Part shown: positions 26,021 to 34,010 of the stretch, in pieces
How positions within the stretch are numbered: position 1 is the stretch's first letter
Layout: the number at the start of each line of letters is the position of its first letter
Assembly (NCBI GenBank): GCA_945893145.1
Contig: CAMDDZ010000011.1
Coordinates: 25,262 to 89,261 of the forward strand
Length of the DNA stretch: 64,000 nucleotides
Origin: Rhodoplanes serenus
GTDB lineage: Bacteria > Pseudomonadota > Alphaproteobacteria > Rhizobiales > Xanthobacteraceae
Direction: 5' to 3'
Notes under the pieces: generated by a model
Seen by the model: only the letters and a program-made list of their open reading frames with translations
Database searches by the model: none
What the model was told of the DNA's origin: nothing
Program-made: the position numbers and the translations under genes

Positions 26021-27373
26021 TTATGCCGGCGAAGCGATGGCCGCGGCTGCGAGATGCATCAACTCGCGGCATCGCGGCGTTCCTTCGAGCAGCGTCCGCA
26101 GGAGCGCGTTGGTTGCAGGTTGCGGACGGTTCGCGGTGTTGGCTCGGAACTTGGCGATGATTTGCGCCTCGGTCGGCGAGGTAAGTCCGACCGCGCGGGA
26201 GATGGCCCGGCCGTCGCGGCGGGCGATCTCCATGCGGCCGTCGAAGCCCGAGCCGAGCGAAGCATCGGCTTCGCAGTGGATGCGAGCAGCGAACGCGTGG
26301 ATTTCGGGACTCTGGATGGTAGCGGGAGTAAGGGTTGCGAGGTCAACCCGGCCTTCGATCAGAGCTGCCGCCAGCATGAACGGCAGGCTGGCGATGGCTT
26401 CGAGGTCGTTGCGTGGCGCGATCTTGCTGTCGCGCGGCTCGCCGACGATCTGCGTCGCCCACGGCGCCATGATGCAGCGGATCGAGGCGATACTTTCAAT
26501 TGCAAGTTTCTCCTCGCGGAGCGCCAATCCGGCGTCGATATAGGGCTGGATCACGTGCGCGCAGGGATAGATCTTGGCTTGCGCGGTGGCGCCGTGCCAG
26601 GTCGACCCCAGGCCATCGTCGAGCGCGGCAAGATCAACACCGGCGTTGCCAAGGAAAGCGCCGTAAAGCCCGAAGCGATGATCGAGCCCCTGGCGCGGGC
26701 CGCGAAAGCCCGTGGCAGCGAGCTGCGCCGCGATCAGACCACCATGCGCTGACCAGCCGGTGTGCATCCATTTCGACCAGCCGCCGTCGCCCAGAAAGGC
26801 CAGCAGGCCGCTGCTCATGCTGGTACCAAGCCCCATCGCGTCGGCAAGGGGCGAGGCGTCGAGCCTCATCAGATGGCCAGCCGTAGCGGCTGCGGCGATC
26901 GGCCCCACGATGCCGGTGGCGTGAAAGCCGCGTGCATGGAAGCTCCGCCCGGCCACCATGCCGAGCCGCGCCGCGATCTCGTAGCCGGCGACGATTGAGG
27001 TCGTGAGCGCGTTGAACGGCGCGTCAGCGTTTTCCGCCGCCGCAAGCGCGGCCGCGATCACGATGCTGCCCGGATGGACAACGCTATCGATATAGGTGTC
27101 GTCGAAGTCGCGGGCGTGCGCCAGGCTGCCGTGGACCAGCGCCGCGATCGCTGGTGGCGACTCCTGGCTGGTCACGAGCACTGTTGCGCCGGCACCTGGG
27201 TTGGCGTTGGCGAAGGCACGCAGGCTTTTCCCCGCGTCGTGCCCAGCCGCGACCGCAATCAGGCCCAGGGTGTCGACAAGGCGGAGGCGGGCGAGGCGAT
27301 GCTGTTCCGCAGGAACGCGCTCCGGAGTCAGCGCGCCGATCCATTCGGCAACGCGCTCAAGCGGCGTCACCAC
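26021..27373 (-). CDS. MmgE/PrpD-family protein
   Basis: 450 residues of the MmgE/PrpD fold, which includes 2-methylcitrate dehydratase, cis-aconitate decarboxylase and related lyases. Visible are LVHGSLAHARDFDDTYIDSVVHPGSIVIAAALA near residue 75 with the active-site Asp and His, and FHATGIVGPIAAAATAGHLMRLD near residue 150. The substrate cannot be read. It overlaps the iron-ADH-like gene by seven bases and precedes a TRAP operon, pointing to a di- or tricarboxylate intermediate. Confidence 0.9.
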   Translation of the reverse strand: MVTPLERVAEWIGALTPERVPAEQHRLARLRLVDTLGLIAVAAGHDAGKSLRAFANANPGAGATVLVTSQESPPAIAALVHGSLAHARDFDDTYIDSVVHPGSIVIAAALAAAENADAPFNALTTSIVAGYEIAARLGMVAGRSFHARGFHATGIVGPIAAAATAGHLMRLDASPLADAMGLGTSMSSGLLAFLGDGGWSKWMHTGWSAHGGLIAAQLAATGFRGPRQGLDHRFGLYGAFLGNAGVDLAALDDGLGSTWHGATAQAKIYPCAHVIQPYIDAGLALREEKLAIESIASIRCIMAPWATQIVGEPRDSKIAPRNDLEAIASLPFMLAAALIEGRVDLATLTPATIQSPEIHAFAARIHCEADASLGSGFDGRMEIARRDGRAISRAVGLTSPTEAQIIAKFRANTANRPQPATNALLRTLLEGTPRCRELMHLAAAAIASPA

Positions 27374-28554
27374 ACGCTCCGCAACAGAGCCAACACTTCG
27401 GTTTCGGCCATCGGTCGCGGCAAGTTCGCCATCATGTAGTCGGACATCGTGAGATGCGCGATCTCACCCAGCTCACCCTCGGTGACGCCGACGTCGCGCA
27501 AGCGTTGCGGTAGCGGCAAACCGCCGACAAACGCCGCGATGCGGTCGGCGCATTCGGCTCCATCCCGTTCAGGCGAATTGGTTCGCGACCCGCCAAGCGC
27601 ATCGAGAAGCAATGACTGGTCGCCGCCGATCGCCGGCAGCAAGCGGCGCATGGTGGGCGGCAACAGGATCGAATGCGAGATGCCGTGCTGCAAGCCGTAG
27701 CGGCCGCCAACGATATGGCCGATGGCATGGACGACCGACACCATGGCGTTGATCGCGGCCATTCCGGACATGGTGCAGGCCATCTGGCACGCCGCGCGCG
27801 CGTCGAGATCGTTTGGCGTCGTGACGGCGCGTGGTAGCGCCTCCCGCAGCAAACGGATGGCGTGAAGGCCCAAGCCTGTGGAGATCGGATGCCGGTAGGC
27901 CGAGTAGAGCGTCTCGACCGCACGAGCCATCGCGGTCATGCCGGTCGCGGCCGTCAGCGCGGCCGGCGCGTACACCGCCATCTCGGGGTCGAGCACCGTT
28001 GCGGATGGAGTGAGATCGTCGTCCCAGAACAAAAGCTTCGAGCGCGAATGCGGGTCGCGCGCCGCCGCGGTCGGCATCACATCAGACGCAGAGCCCGCGG
28101 TGGTGGGCACCGCGACGTGCGGGATGGTGCGTTTGGGCAGCGGCGGCTTCTCCATCGCGCCTCCCGGCGCATAGCGGATCGCGTAGGGTTTCAGATCGCC
28201 GCCGGTCGCAAGCCGGATCTGGATCGCCTTGCCGGCGTCGATCGCCGAGCCACCGCCGACCGTGACCAATGCGTCGGCGCCGCTCTCGCGAAACATGACG
28301 AGGCCGCGCTCGACCATCTCGACCGGTGTGTGCGCCTTGACCTCGGCGAATACGGCGGCGAGCCGGTCGCCAAGCCCGGCCTTCACCTTGCCGAGCATGT
28401 CGGTGCGCGCCACGGTCGAGCCGCACAGCACCAGCGCGCGGTTTCCGCCGACCCGCGCGACCACCGCGCCGAGCGTCGCGACGGCGCCGCGGCCGAACAC
28501 GATACGTCCCGGCCAATCGCCGAATTCGATCGGAGTGAAGACTTTGTCTGTCAT
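27367..28554 (-). CDS. Iron-containing alcohol dehydrogenase family protein, maleylacetate-reductase-like, altered metal site
   Basis: 395 residues. The NAD(P) motif GGGSAIDAGKAIQ (residues 100-112) and PTTAGSASDV identify the family. Of the four metal ligands in iron-dependent members, the two histidines of the C-terminal domain are kept (His276 and His290), but the Asp and His of the TGMDALAH motif are replaced by Thr207 and Arg211 in TGMTAMARAVE. Maleylacetate reductases also vary at the Asp position. A reductase working without iron is therefore likely. First gene of the minus operon that continues with MmgE/PrpD, the TRAP genes and RidA. Confidence 0.88.
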   Translation of the reverse strand: MTDKVFTPIEFGDWPGRIVFGRGAVATLGAVVARVGGNRALVLCGSTVARTDMLGKVKAGLGDRLAAVFAEVKAHTPVEMVERGLVMFRESGADALVTVGGGSAIDAGKAIQIRLATGGDLKPYAIRYAPGGAMEKPPLPKRTIPHVAVPTTAGSASDVMPTAAARDPHSRSKLLFWDDDLTPSATVLDPEMAVYAPAALTAATGMTAMARAVETLYSAYRHPISTGLGLHAIRLLREALPRAVTTPNDLDARAACQMACTMSGMAAINAMVSVVHAIGHIVGGRYGLQHGISHSILLPPTMRRLLPAIGGDQSLLLDALGGSRTNSPERDGAECADRIAAFVGGLPLPQRLRDVGVTEGELGEIAHLTMSDYMMANLPRPMAETEVLALLRSVW

Positions 28555-28788
28555 CGGCTGATGGCGGCGCTGCTATTGGTTGGCATGAAGCGGTGCAATT
28601 GCGGCGTCACCGATCCGCATATCCTATACGTCCGATCCGGCAGTGACGACAGCGCAGAGCGTCGCTCGGCGCACGTCTGGAATGTCGGTCGTGGATCGCA
28701 TTTTTCATCCAAATCTGATAGATTTTGAACAAGCAGGATGTTCCGGCGTCGAGTGGGAATGCTGCACCATCGCCTAGGAATTGCATCG
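28555..28788. other. Divergent intergenic region (iron-ADH-like gene / amidohydrolase)
   Basis: This 234-base region has no supported gene. Its A/T-rich part (about 28700-28730) carries an inverted repeat described separately. It presumably holds the promoters of both divergent operons. Confidence 0.5.
28711..28725. promoter_or_regulatory. Perfect inverted repeat, candidate operator
   Basis: AAATCT-GAT-AGATTT has perfect six-base arms and sits in the most A/T-rich part of a divergent promoter region, about 64 bases before the amidohydrolase ATG. That placement fits a repressor or activator site, but no regulator gene is adjacent. Confidence 0.35.
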
Positions 28789-30294
28789 ATGAAGTCCTCA
28801 ACCCGTGCCGTCTTGCTCAAGGGCGCTCATGTCATCGACCCCGGTCAGGGCATCGACGGTGTCCAAGACGTCGCTCTGGAAAATGGCAAGATCCAATCCG
28901 TTGCCGGACTTCCGCCCGACGTCGAGACCATCGATCTCACGGGTTCGTATCTGACGCCGGGCTGGATCGACATCCACGTACATGTGTATGGAACATTGGG
29001 TTTTGCCGATCCCGATAGCATCGGCGTCTGCCAGGGCGTGACGTCGTATGTCGAGGCCGGCGGGCCAGGTATCGGCACGCTCGACGAGTTCCTGGCGCTG
29101 CTCGAAGGCCAGACCAAGACCACGCTTTATGCGGGACCTTATATCCGGCCGCTCGGAATCCTCGGTCTGAACTTCATCGAATCCAACGTCCGCACGCTGA
29201 CCAACATCCCGATTGCCGATTGGATCGACTTCAAAAAGGCGCATCCCGGCCTGTTGCGCTACATCAAGGTCGGCGCGTTCAGCGGCTACGGCTATGGGCC
29301 GAACAAGATCGGCAAGGGTCTTGCGGAAATCCTCGACCTGCCGCTTTACGCGCACATCGGCGAGCATCAACTGCAGCCCGGCAATGAGTCCGCCTATGAG
29401 ATCTACCGGGTGTCGGAAGCCGGCGACATCGTCACTCACATTTATCATGGCAACGAGTGCGGCATTCTCGACAAGGACGGCAAGATTTTTCCGGTGGTGC
29501 AGGATGCGAAAAATCGCGGTGTGCTGTTCGACGTGGGCTTCGGCGGCTTCAATTTTTCCTGGCGCGTGGCCGAGCGCGCCTGGGCACAAGGCTTTTTCCC
29601 GGACATCATCAGCTCCGATCTCCAGCAATTCAACGTCGCTGGACCGGCCTACTCGCTGGCGAATGTCATGACGTGCTTTATGAAGCTCGGCATGTCGCTG
29701 CGGGAGGCAATCGAGAAGGTGACGATTGCGCCCGCAAAGGCTCTGCGCATGACGGATATTGCTGGCACATTGAGGCCCGGTCTGCCGGCGGACGTCACGG
29801 TGTTTCGCATCGACCGAGGCGCGATCACCTTGACCGACACCACAAATCACACGCGGCCGTACGACCAGCGCATCGTTCCGACGATCACGTTCAAGAACGG
29901 CGAGCGGATCGACTGTGACATGGAGCGCTGCCAGAACGAGCGCAATTGGCTCATCCAGATCGCCGAGGATCACGAGCCAGAAGGAATGAAGCGCCTGACG
30001 GCGGCGCAAACGGCCTTCCTCGGCGTTCTGGCGGGCAAACTTGCGCCAATTCAGTGGGACGAATTCTCGGTGCAGACGCTAGACTACGACAAGTCGTTGG
30101 CGTTGCAGGCGGCCTTCCATCAAGCACGCCTGGAGCAGAACATTCCACTGCGCGATGCGCTGATCGCGGTGTTCGACCTGTTCCTCGACAATCCCTTCAC
30201 CATGCAGATCGGCCTGTTCCTGCTGCGGCTAGATCGCGGATTTGCACTCGAGCGGATGCGCAAGGTCGCGACGGCACAGCGGAAGGTTGCCTAA
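28789..30294 (+). CDS. Metal-dependent amidohydrolase with C-terminal extension
   Basis: 501 residues. The binuclear metal site of the superfamily can be followed: His63 and His65 (DIHVHV), candidate carboxylated Lys160 (YIKVGAFSG), His189 (YAHIGEH), His217/His220 (THIYHGNE) and Asp277 (ISSDL). The barrel and its sandwich domain end near residue 380. About 120 further residues follow, including DKSLALQAAFHQARLEQNIPL and FLLRLDRGFALERMR; they match no family I know. ATG 28789 is chosen with AGGA about nine bases upstream. The stop is two bases before the Rieske gene. Substrate unknown; cyclic amide or ester hydrolysis is the family norm. Confidence 0.87.
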   Translation: MKSSTRAVLLKGAHVIDPGQGIDGVQDVALENGKIQSVAGLPPDVETIDLTGSYLTPGWIDIHVHVYGTLGFADPDSIGVCQGVTSYVEAGGPGIGTLDEFLALLEGQTKTTLYAGPYIRPLGILGLNFIESNVRTLTNIPIADWIDFKKAHPGLLRYIKVGAFSGYGYGPNKIGKGLAEILDLPLYAHIGEHQLQPGNESAYEIYRVSEAGDIVTHIYHGNECGILDKDGKIFPVVQDAKNRGVLFDVGFGGFNFSWRVAERAWAQGFFPDIISSDLQQFNVAGPAYSLANVMTCFMKLGMSLREAIEKVTIAPAKALRMTDIAGTLRPGLPADVTVFRIDRGAITLTDTTNHTRPYDQRIVPTITFKNGERIDCDMERCQNERNWLIQIAEDHEPEGMKRLTAAQTAFLGVLAGKLAPIQWDEFSVQTLDYDKSLALQAAFHQARLEQNIPLRDALIAVFDLFLDNPFTMQIGLFLLRLDRGFALERMRKVATAQRKVA

Positions 30295-30296
30295 GA

Positions 30297-30677
30297 GTGT
30301 CGATATCCGATCAATCGGCAGCCGCCGGCGCAAATACGGCTGGCTCAGAGCCCGGCGTCAGCACGGATTGGTGCGTTCTTGAGGGTCTCGACCCGGACAA
30401 AGCCGAGTTTCCGGCGCAGGCTCGCATCGGGGATCAGCGCATTCTGGTGCTTCGCGTCGGCCAAGGCTTCCGTGGCGTCGAACGAAGCTGCCCGCATCAG
30501 CAGCGGTCGCTGCACGATGCGTTTCTTCAGGCTGGCGAAACCATGTTGCGTTGCCGTTGGCACAATTATGTGTTCCGGCTCCGTGACGGCAAGGGCATCA
30601 ATTGCCCGGGCTACAAGCTCAAGGTCTTCGAGATCATGCGCGACAACAATGTGCTGCTCGCGCGCGCCGTCGCTTAA
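30297..30677 (+). CDS. Small Rieske [2Fe-2S] protein
   Basis: 126 residues starting at GTG 30297, two bases after the amidohydrolase stop, with GGAAGG about ten bases upstream. The Rieske ligands are Cys65-x-His67 (SCPHQQ) and Cys86-x-x-His89 (CRWH). It resembles Rieske ferredoxins and NirD-type subunits. Two roles are possible: electron carrier for the amidohydrolase-linked pathway, or the missing ferredoxin for the ring-hydroxylating oxygenase encoded 3-5 kb away. It ends convergently with an ABC permease gene. Confidence 0.85.
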   Translation: MSISDQSAAAGANTAGSEPGVSTDWCVLEGLDPDKAEFPAQARIGDQRILVLRVGQGFRGVERSCPHQQRSLHDAFLQAGETMLRCRWHNYVFRLRDGKGINCPGYKLKVFEIMRDNNVLLARAVA

Positions 30678-30682
30678 AGCGC

Positions 30683-31507
30683 CTATTTGGTTGCCTTGCC
30701 GCTCCAGAAGCAGAGCTTTGTCTCGATCAGCCGCAGGACGAGGTTCAGCACCACGCCGGTGACGGCAATCAGCACCAGCGCGGCGAACATCGAGGCAAGG
30801 TCGAGGCCGAAGTTGGCTTGCAGGATCAGCACGCCGATGCCGGTCTTGGCGCCGACGAACTCGCCCACGATGGCGCCGATCACCGCGAGCACGATCCCGG
30901 TGTTGAGGCCGGCCATGATGTAAGGCAGGGCATTTGGCAGTTGCACGTAGCGCAGGAGTTGTGTGCGCGTGCCGCACATCGCCGTGATCAGCGCGATCCG
31001 GTCGGAGTCCACTGCGCGCAGCCCCGCGATGGTGTTGATCAGGCTCGGAAACAAGCAGGTCAGCGCGACGATAAAGATTTTCGACGAGATGCCGAACCCG
31101 AACCAAACGATCATTAGCGGCGCGATCGCGACCTTGGGCACGGTCTGCAGGCCGACCACATAGGGATAAACGATCCGATCCAGCACCGGCACCTGAACCA
31201 TGGCGATGCCAAGCAGGATGCCGCAGGTCGAACCGATCGTGAAGCCGACAAGAATCTCAGTCAGCGTCACCGCAAGCGCGGATAGATAATTGCCGTTGAC
31301 CACGCCCTCATATAACGCGACTGCGATCGAAGAAGGGGTGGGAAACACGTAAGCTGGCACGTCGAAGCCGCGGATGCCACCTTCGATGACCAGCAACAGG
31401 ATCGCGAGCGAAAGCAGGCGCTCCAAGATGCGCCACGCTGCGCCGCTCACGCGCCCAGGCGGGGCGGCCTCTGAGGCTTGCGGTTTGGTGGTTGCGATGT
31501 CTGCCAT
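30683..31507 (-). CDS. ABC transporter permease, SsuC type
   Basis: 274 residues with six hydrophobic segments and the EAA loop near AMCGTRTQLLRYVQLPNALPYIMAGLNTG. It completes the importer whose ATPase and receptor lie upstream on the same strand. The 17-base gap to the ATPase gene fits one operon. Confidence 0.93.
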   Translation of the reverse strand: MADIATTKPQASEAAPPGRVSGAAWRILERLLSLAILLLVIEGGIRGFDVPAYVFPTPSSIAVALYEGVVNGNYLSALAVTLTEILVGFTIGSTCGILLGIAMVQVPVLDRIVYPYVVGLQTVPKVAIAPLMIVWFGFGISSKIFIVALTCLFPSLINTIAGLRAVDSDRIALITAMCGTRTQLLRYVQLPNALPYIMAGLNTGIVLAVIGAIVGEFVGAKTGIGVLILQANFGLDLASMFAALVLIAVTGVVLNLVLRLIETKLCFWSGKATK

Positions 31508-31524
31508 CCGGCTCGCTCGATCGT

Positions 31525-32322
31525 CTATGCGGCGCAGGCAAGGTCGAGGCTTTGCCGGATTTCGGCAGACAGCCGGGCTAACTCCGGCGACAGCAGGTCG
31601 GCGAAGGTCCGCGGCCGCGGCGCAGGATTGTCGAACACGGCGACGATGCGGCCCGGCCGCGGCGACATCACGGCGATGCGGTCCGAGAGGAACACCGCTT
31701 CGCTGATCGAATGTGTGATGAACATCACGGTCTTTCGGCTGTCCATCCAGACGCGCTGTAATTCGCCCGCCATCTGCTCCCGCGTGATGGCATCGAGCGC
31801 TGCGAAAGGCTCGTCCATGATCAGCAACTTCGGATCGTGCACCAGCGCGCGGACAATGGCAGCGCGATGCTGCATGCCTCCGGAAAGCTCGTATGGATAT
31901 TTCTGTTCGAAGCCACCGAGACCTGCCATCTGGAGAAGCGCGCGGGCCCGCTCGGTGGCGCTTGGCCGGTCGAGTTTCATGACGTCGGCGGGCAGCAACA
32001 CATTTTCTTCGATGGTCCGCCAGGGCAGCAGCACCGGCGCCTGAAACACCGCGCCGACACCACGCGATGGGCCAGCGATCTCGCGGCCACCGACCGCGAG
32101 TCTGCCGCGTGTCGCGCGTTCCAGGCCGAGGATCAGCTTGAGTAGGCTACTCTTGCCGCAGCCGCTCGGCCCAACCACCGTGACGAATTCGCCCTCCGCG
32201 ACGTCGAGTGTGATGTCGCGCAAGGCTTCGACCGAACCCGAACTGGTGCGATAGGTCAGTCCGACCGCCGACACCTCCAGCGCATGACTGCTCTTGAGGC
32301 GGGCGGGCGAAGCCGGGGTCAT
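31525..32322 (-). CDS. ABC transporter ATP-binding protein, SsuB type
   Basis: 265 residues: Walker [10 protein letters not shown] (51-59), Q-loop FQAPVLLPW, signature LSGGM (146-150), Walker B LLIMDEP (166-172), and the switch-region ITHSISEAVFLSDRI. The ATG at 32322 overlaps the receptor stop by four bases. Confidence 0.94.
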   Translation of the reverse strand: MTPASPARLKSSHALEVSAVGLTYRTSSGSVEALRDITLDVAEGEFVTVVGPSGCGKSSLLKLILGLERATRGRLAVGGREIAGPSRGVGAVFQAPVLLPWRTIEENVLLPADVMKLDRPSATERARALLQMAGLGGFEQKYPYELSGGMQHRAAIVRALVHDPKLLIMDEPFAALDAITREQMAGELQRVWMDSRKTVMFITHSISEAVFLSDRIAVMSPRPGRIVAVFDNPAPRPRTFADLLSPELARLSAEIRQSLDLACAA

Positions 32323-33380
32323 TGGGCCGGGGCGGATTTCGCGGCCGCTTCGGCAAGCGCGGCGATGTCGATCTTGTTGACGTCGTCGATCAGTGAGCTG
32401 TTGAAGAAGTCGGCGAACTTTGTGTCCGCGGGATTCAATCCGAACTCCGGGCCGGCGAGTTCGATCAGCTTGTTCCAGCCGGCCTCGGTCATTTCACCCC
32501 ATTTATGGCCGTCGTTCGGTTGCTTGAAGATTGTCAGCGTCTTCGTAATTGCATGCACGTCGTTGCGGAGAGTTTGTGCAGCGTCGCCACCCGCCGGCGG
32601 CTGGAACTGGGCGTAGTAATTGCGAGCGGTCGCCACAGGATTGACCTGGGCAAAGCGCGTGCTGAGCGCGATGCCTTGCAGGCCGCGGACCACGAGGTCG
32701 CGGTTCTTGGCGAGCAGAGCATTGCTGGTGACGAACACGCCAGATGGAACGTCTGGCGAGAAGCTTCGGAACTTCATGCCTAAGTTTTCCAGGCCCGCGA
32801 TCACGCCGATGAAATGAGAATACGCGTCGATGCGGCCGGATTTCAGCGCCACCATTGCCGGCGCCTCTGCGCCGACCGCGAGAAATTGAATCGACGCGGG
32901 ATCGATGCCGGCCAGGCGCGCCATCGCCTTCAACGTCGGTACGGCGCCGGAAGCGAGGCTCGTCACGCCGACCGATTTTCCTTTCAGGTCGGCCGCTTTC
33001 ATGATCGGGCTGTCCTCGGGAACGACCGTCACGTAGGACGAGCTATAGTCGTGACAATAAACGACAGAAAGCGGCAGCGTCGGCTGCTTCTTTTTCGCCG
33101 CAATGAATTCGAGGATGCCGATGTTGCCGATATCGCCGTCGCCGGAGATCAGCAGTTGCAGCACTGCGGCCGAACCGGCGATGGTCAGGATTTCCGGCTC
33201 GACGCCGATCTTGGTATGCAGGCCCGCGCGCATGCCGGCATAGATATAAGCGTGATAGGGCCGTATCACCGGCGACGAACTAACGTAGCGGACCTTCGTC
33301 AGCGTCTGGGCGCGCGCCGGCCATGGTGCGAGGCTCAGGCCGGCGGCGGCTTGCAGGAACGTTCGTCGGGTGGTTGCCAT
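32319..33380 (-). CDS. NMT1-type ABC substrate-binding protein with Tat-like signal
   Basis: 353 residues. The N-terminus MATTRRTFLQAAAGLSLAPWPARA is a twin-arginine signal, so the receptor may be exported folded. YVSSSPVIRPYHAYIYAGMRAG and the DLKGKSVGVTSLASGAVPTLKAM hinge are typical of the SsuA/ThiY fold. It follows the oxygenase genes after a 150-base gap, suggesting import of the oxygenase substrate. Confidence 0.92.
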   Translation of the reverse strand: MATTRRTFLQAAAGLSLAPWPARAQTLTKVRYVSSSPVIRPYHAYIYAGMRAGLHTKIGVEPEILTIAGSAAVLQLLISGDGDIGNIGILEFIAAKKKQPTLPLSVVYCHDYSSSYVTVVPEDSPIMKAADLKGKSVGVTSLASGAVPTLKAMARLAGIDPASIQFLAVGAEAPAMVALKSGRIDAYSHFIGVIAGLENLGMKFRSFSPDVPSGVFVTSNALLAKNRDLVVRGLQGIALSTRFAQVNPVATARNYYAQFQPPAGGDAAQTLRNDVHAITKTLTIFKQPNDGHKWGEMTEAGWNKLIELAGPEFGLNPADTKFADFFNSSLIDDVNKIDIAALAEAAAKSAPAQ

Positions 33381-33446
33381 CGTCGTTGTGCCTCGTGTCG
33401 ATTGCGGGTCAGTTTAGGGTTCAGGCGAACAGCGTGGCAAGTTTGA

Positions 33447-33465
33447 TGCCAATGTGCCGCATTGG
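33447..33465. promoter_or_regulatory. Inverted repeat upstream of the Tat-dependent binding protein
   Basis: GCCAATG-TGCCG-CATTGGC has perfect seven-base arms and a five-base loop. It lies in the 150-base gap between the oxygenase beta gene and the receptor gene, about 67 bases before the receptor ATG. No T-run follows on either strand, so an operator or an mRNA processing hairpin is likelier than a terminator. Confidence 0.4.
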
Positions 33466-33530
33466 CCGCCCTCGATCTGTTTCAACAGCAGGACTGGCTC
33501 TTTCCCGGGAGTCGGCGGAGGCCAGCGCCT

Positions 33531-34010
33531 CTACAGCGGGACGGCCATCGCCGTATGGACGCCATCGCTGTTCAGCAGAGCCACCCGTTTCATCTTGATC
33601 CGGAATGAATCCCCATGGCGGGCAAGCTTGTAGGAATGGCGGCCCGAGTAGATGCGCTGCCGATCGCCTTGATGCTCGACGCAGACGAAGGCCGCGCTCA
33701 CGGTAAAGCCGCCATCACCGGCTTCCTCTGCCTCGACGTTACCGATCAGATGGGTGGTGTGCGGCATCGGCGTGAGCACGAGCGCACGCGCTTCGAGCAG
33801 CCGCTGCACGCGGATCGCCAGAATGGCGTGATCCTCGTAGACGATCGATGCGACGTTGAGCGGATCGGTCTGGCCGGGCTGGCTGGGAATCCAATAGATG
33901 CCTTGCGGTTCGTAGAGCTTGAGCCATTCTTGGAACTGCCCGGCGTCGAGCAACCGTGCCTCCTCGAACAAGAACAGCTCGATCCGACGCTGGGTCTGCC
34001 AGTCCAGCAT
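33531..34010 (-). CDS. Aromatic ring-hydroxylating dioxygenase, small (beta) subunit
   Basis: 159 residues of the cystatin-like beta-subunit fold: FLFEEARLLDAGQFQEWLKLYEP at the N-terminus and RHSYKLARHGDSFRIKMKRVALLN at the C-terminus. It stabilises the alpha-subunit trimer and holds no cofactor. ATG 34010 overlaps the alpha stop as TGATG, so both subunits are made together. Slightly shorter than many beta subunits. Confidence 0.91.
   Translation of the reverse strand: MLDWQTQRRIELFLFEEARLLDAGQFQEWLKLYEPQGIYWIPSQPGQTDPLNVASIVYEDHAILAIRVQRLLEARALVLTPMPHTTHLIGNVEAEEAGDGGFTVSAAFVCVEHQGDRQRIYSGRHSYKLARHGDSFRIKMKRVALLNSDGVHTAMAVPL

Noticed and set aside
28798..30009. Minus-strand open frame of about 400 codons
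   Set aside because: Antisense to the amidohydrolase with a visible metal site; no recognisable domain.
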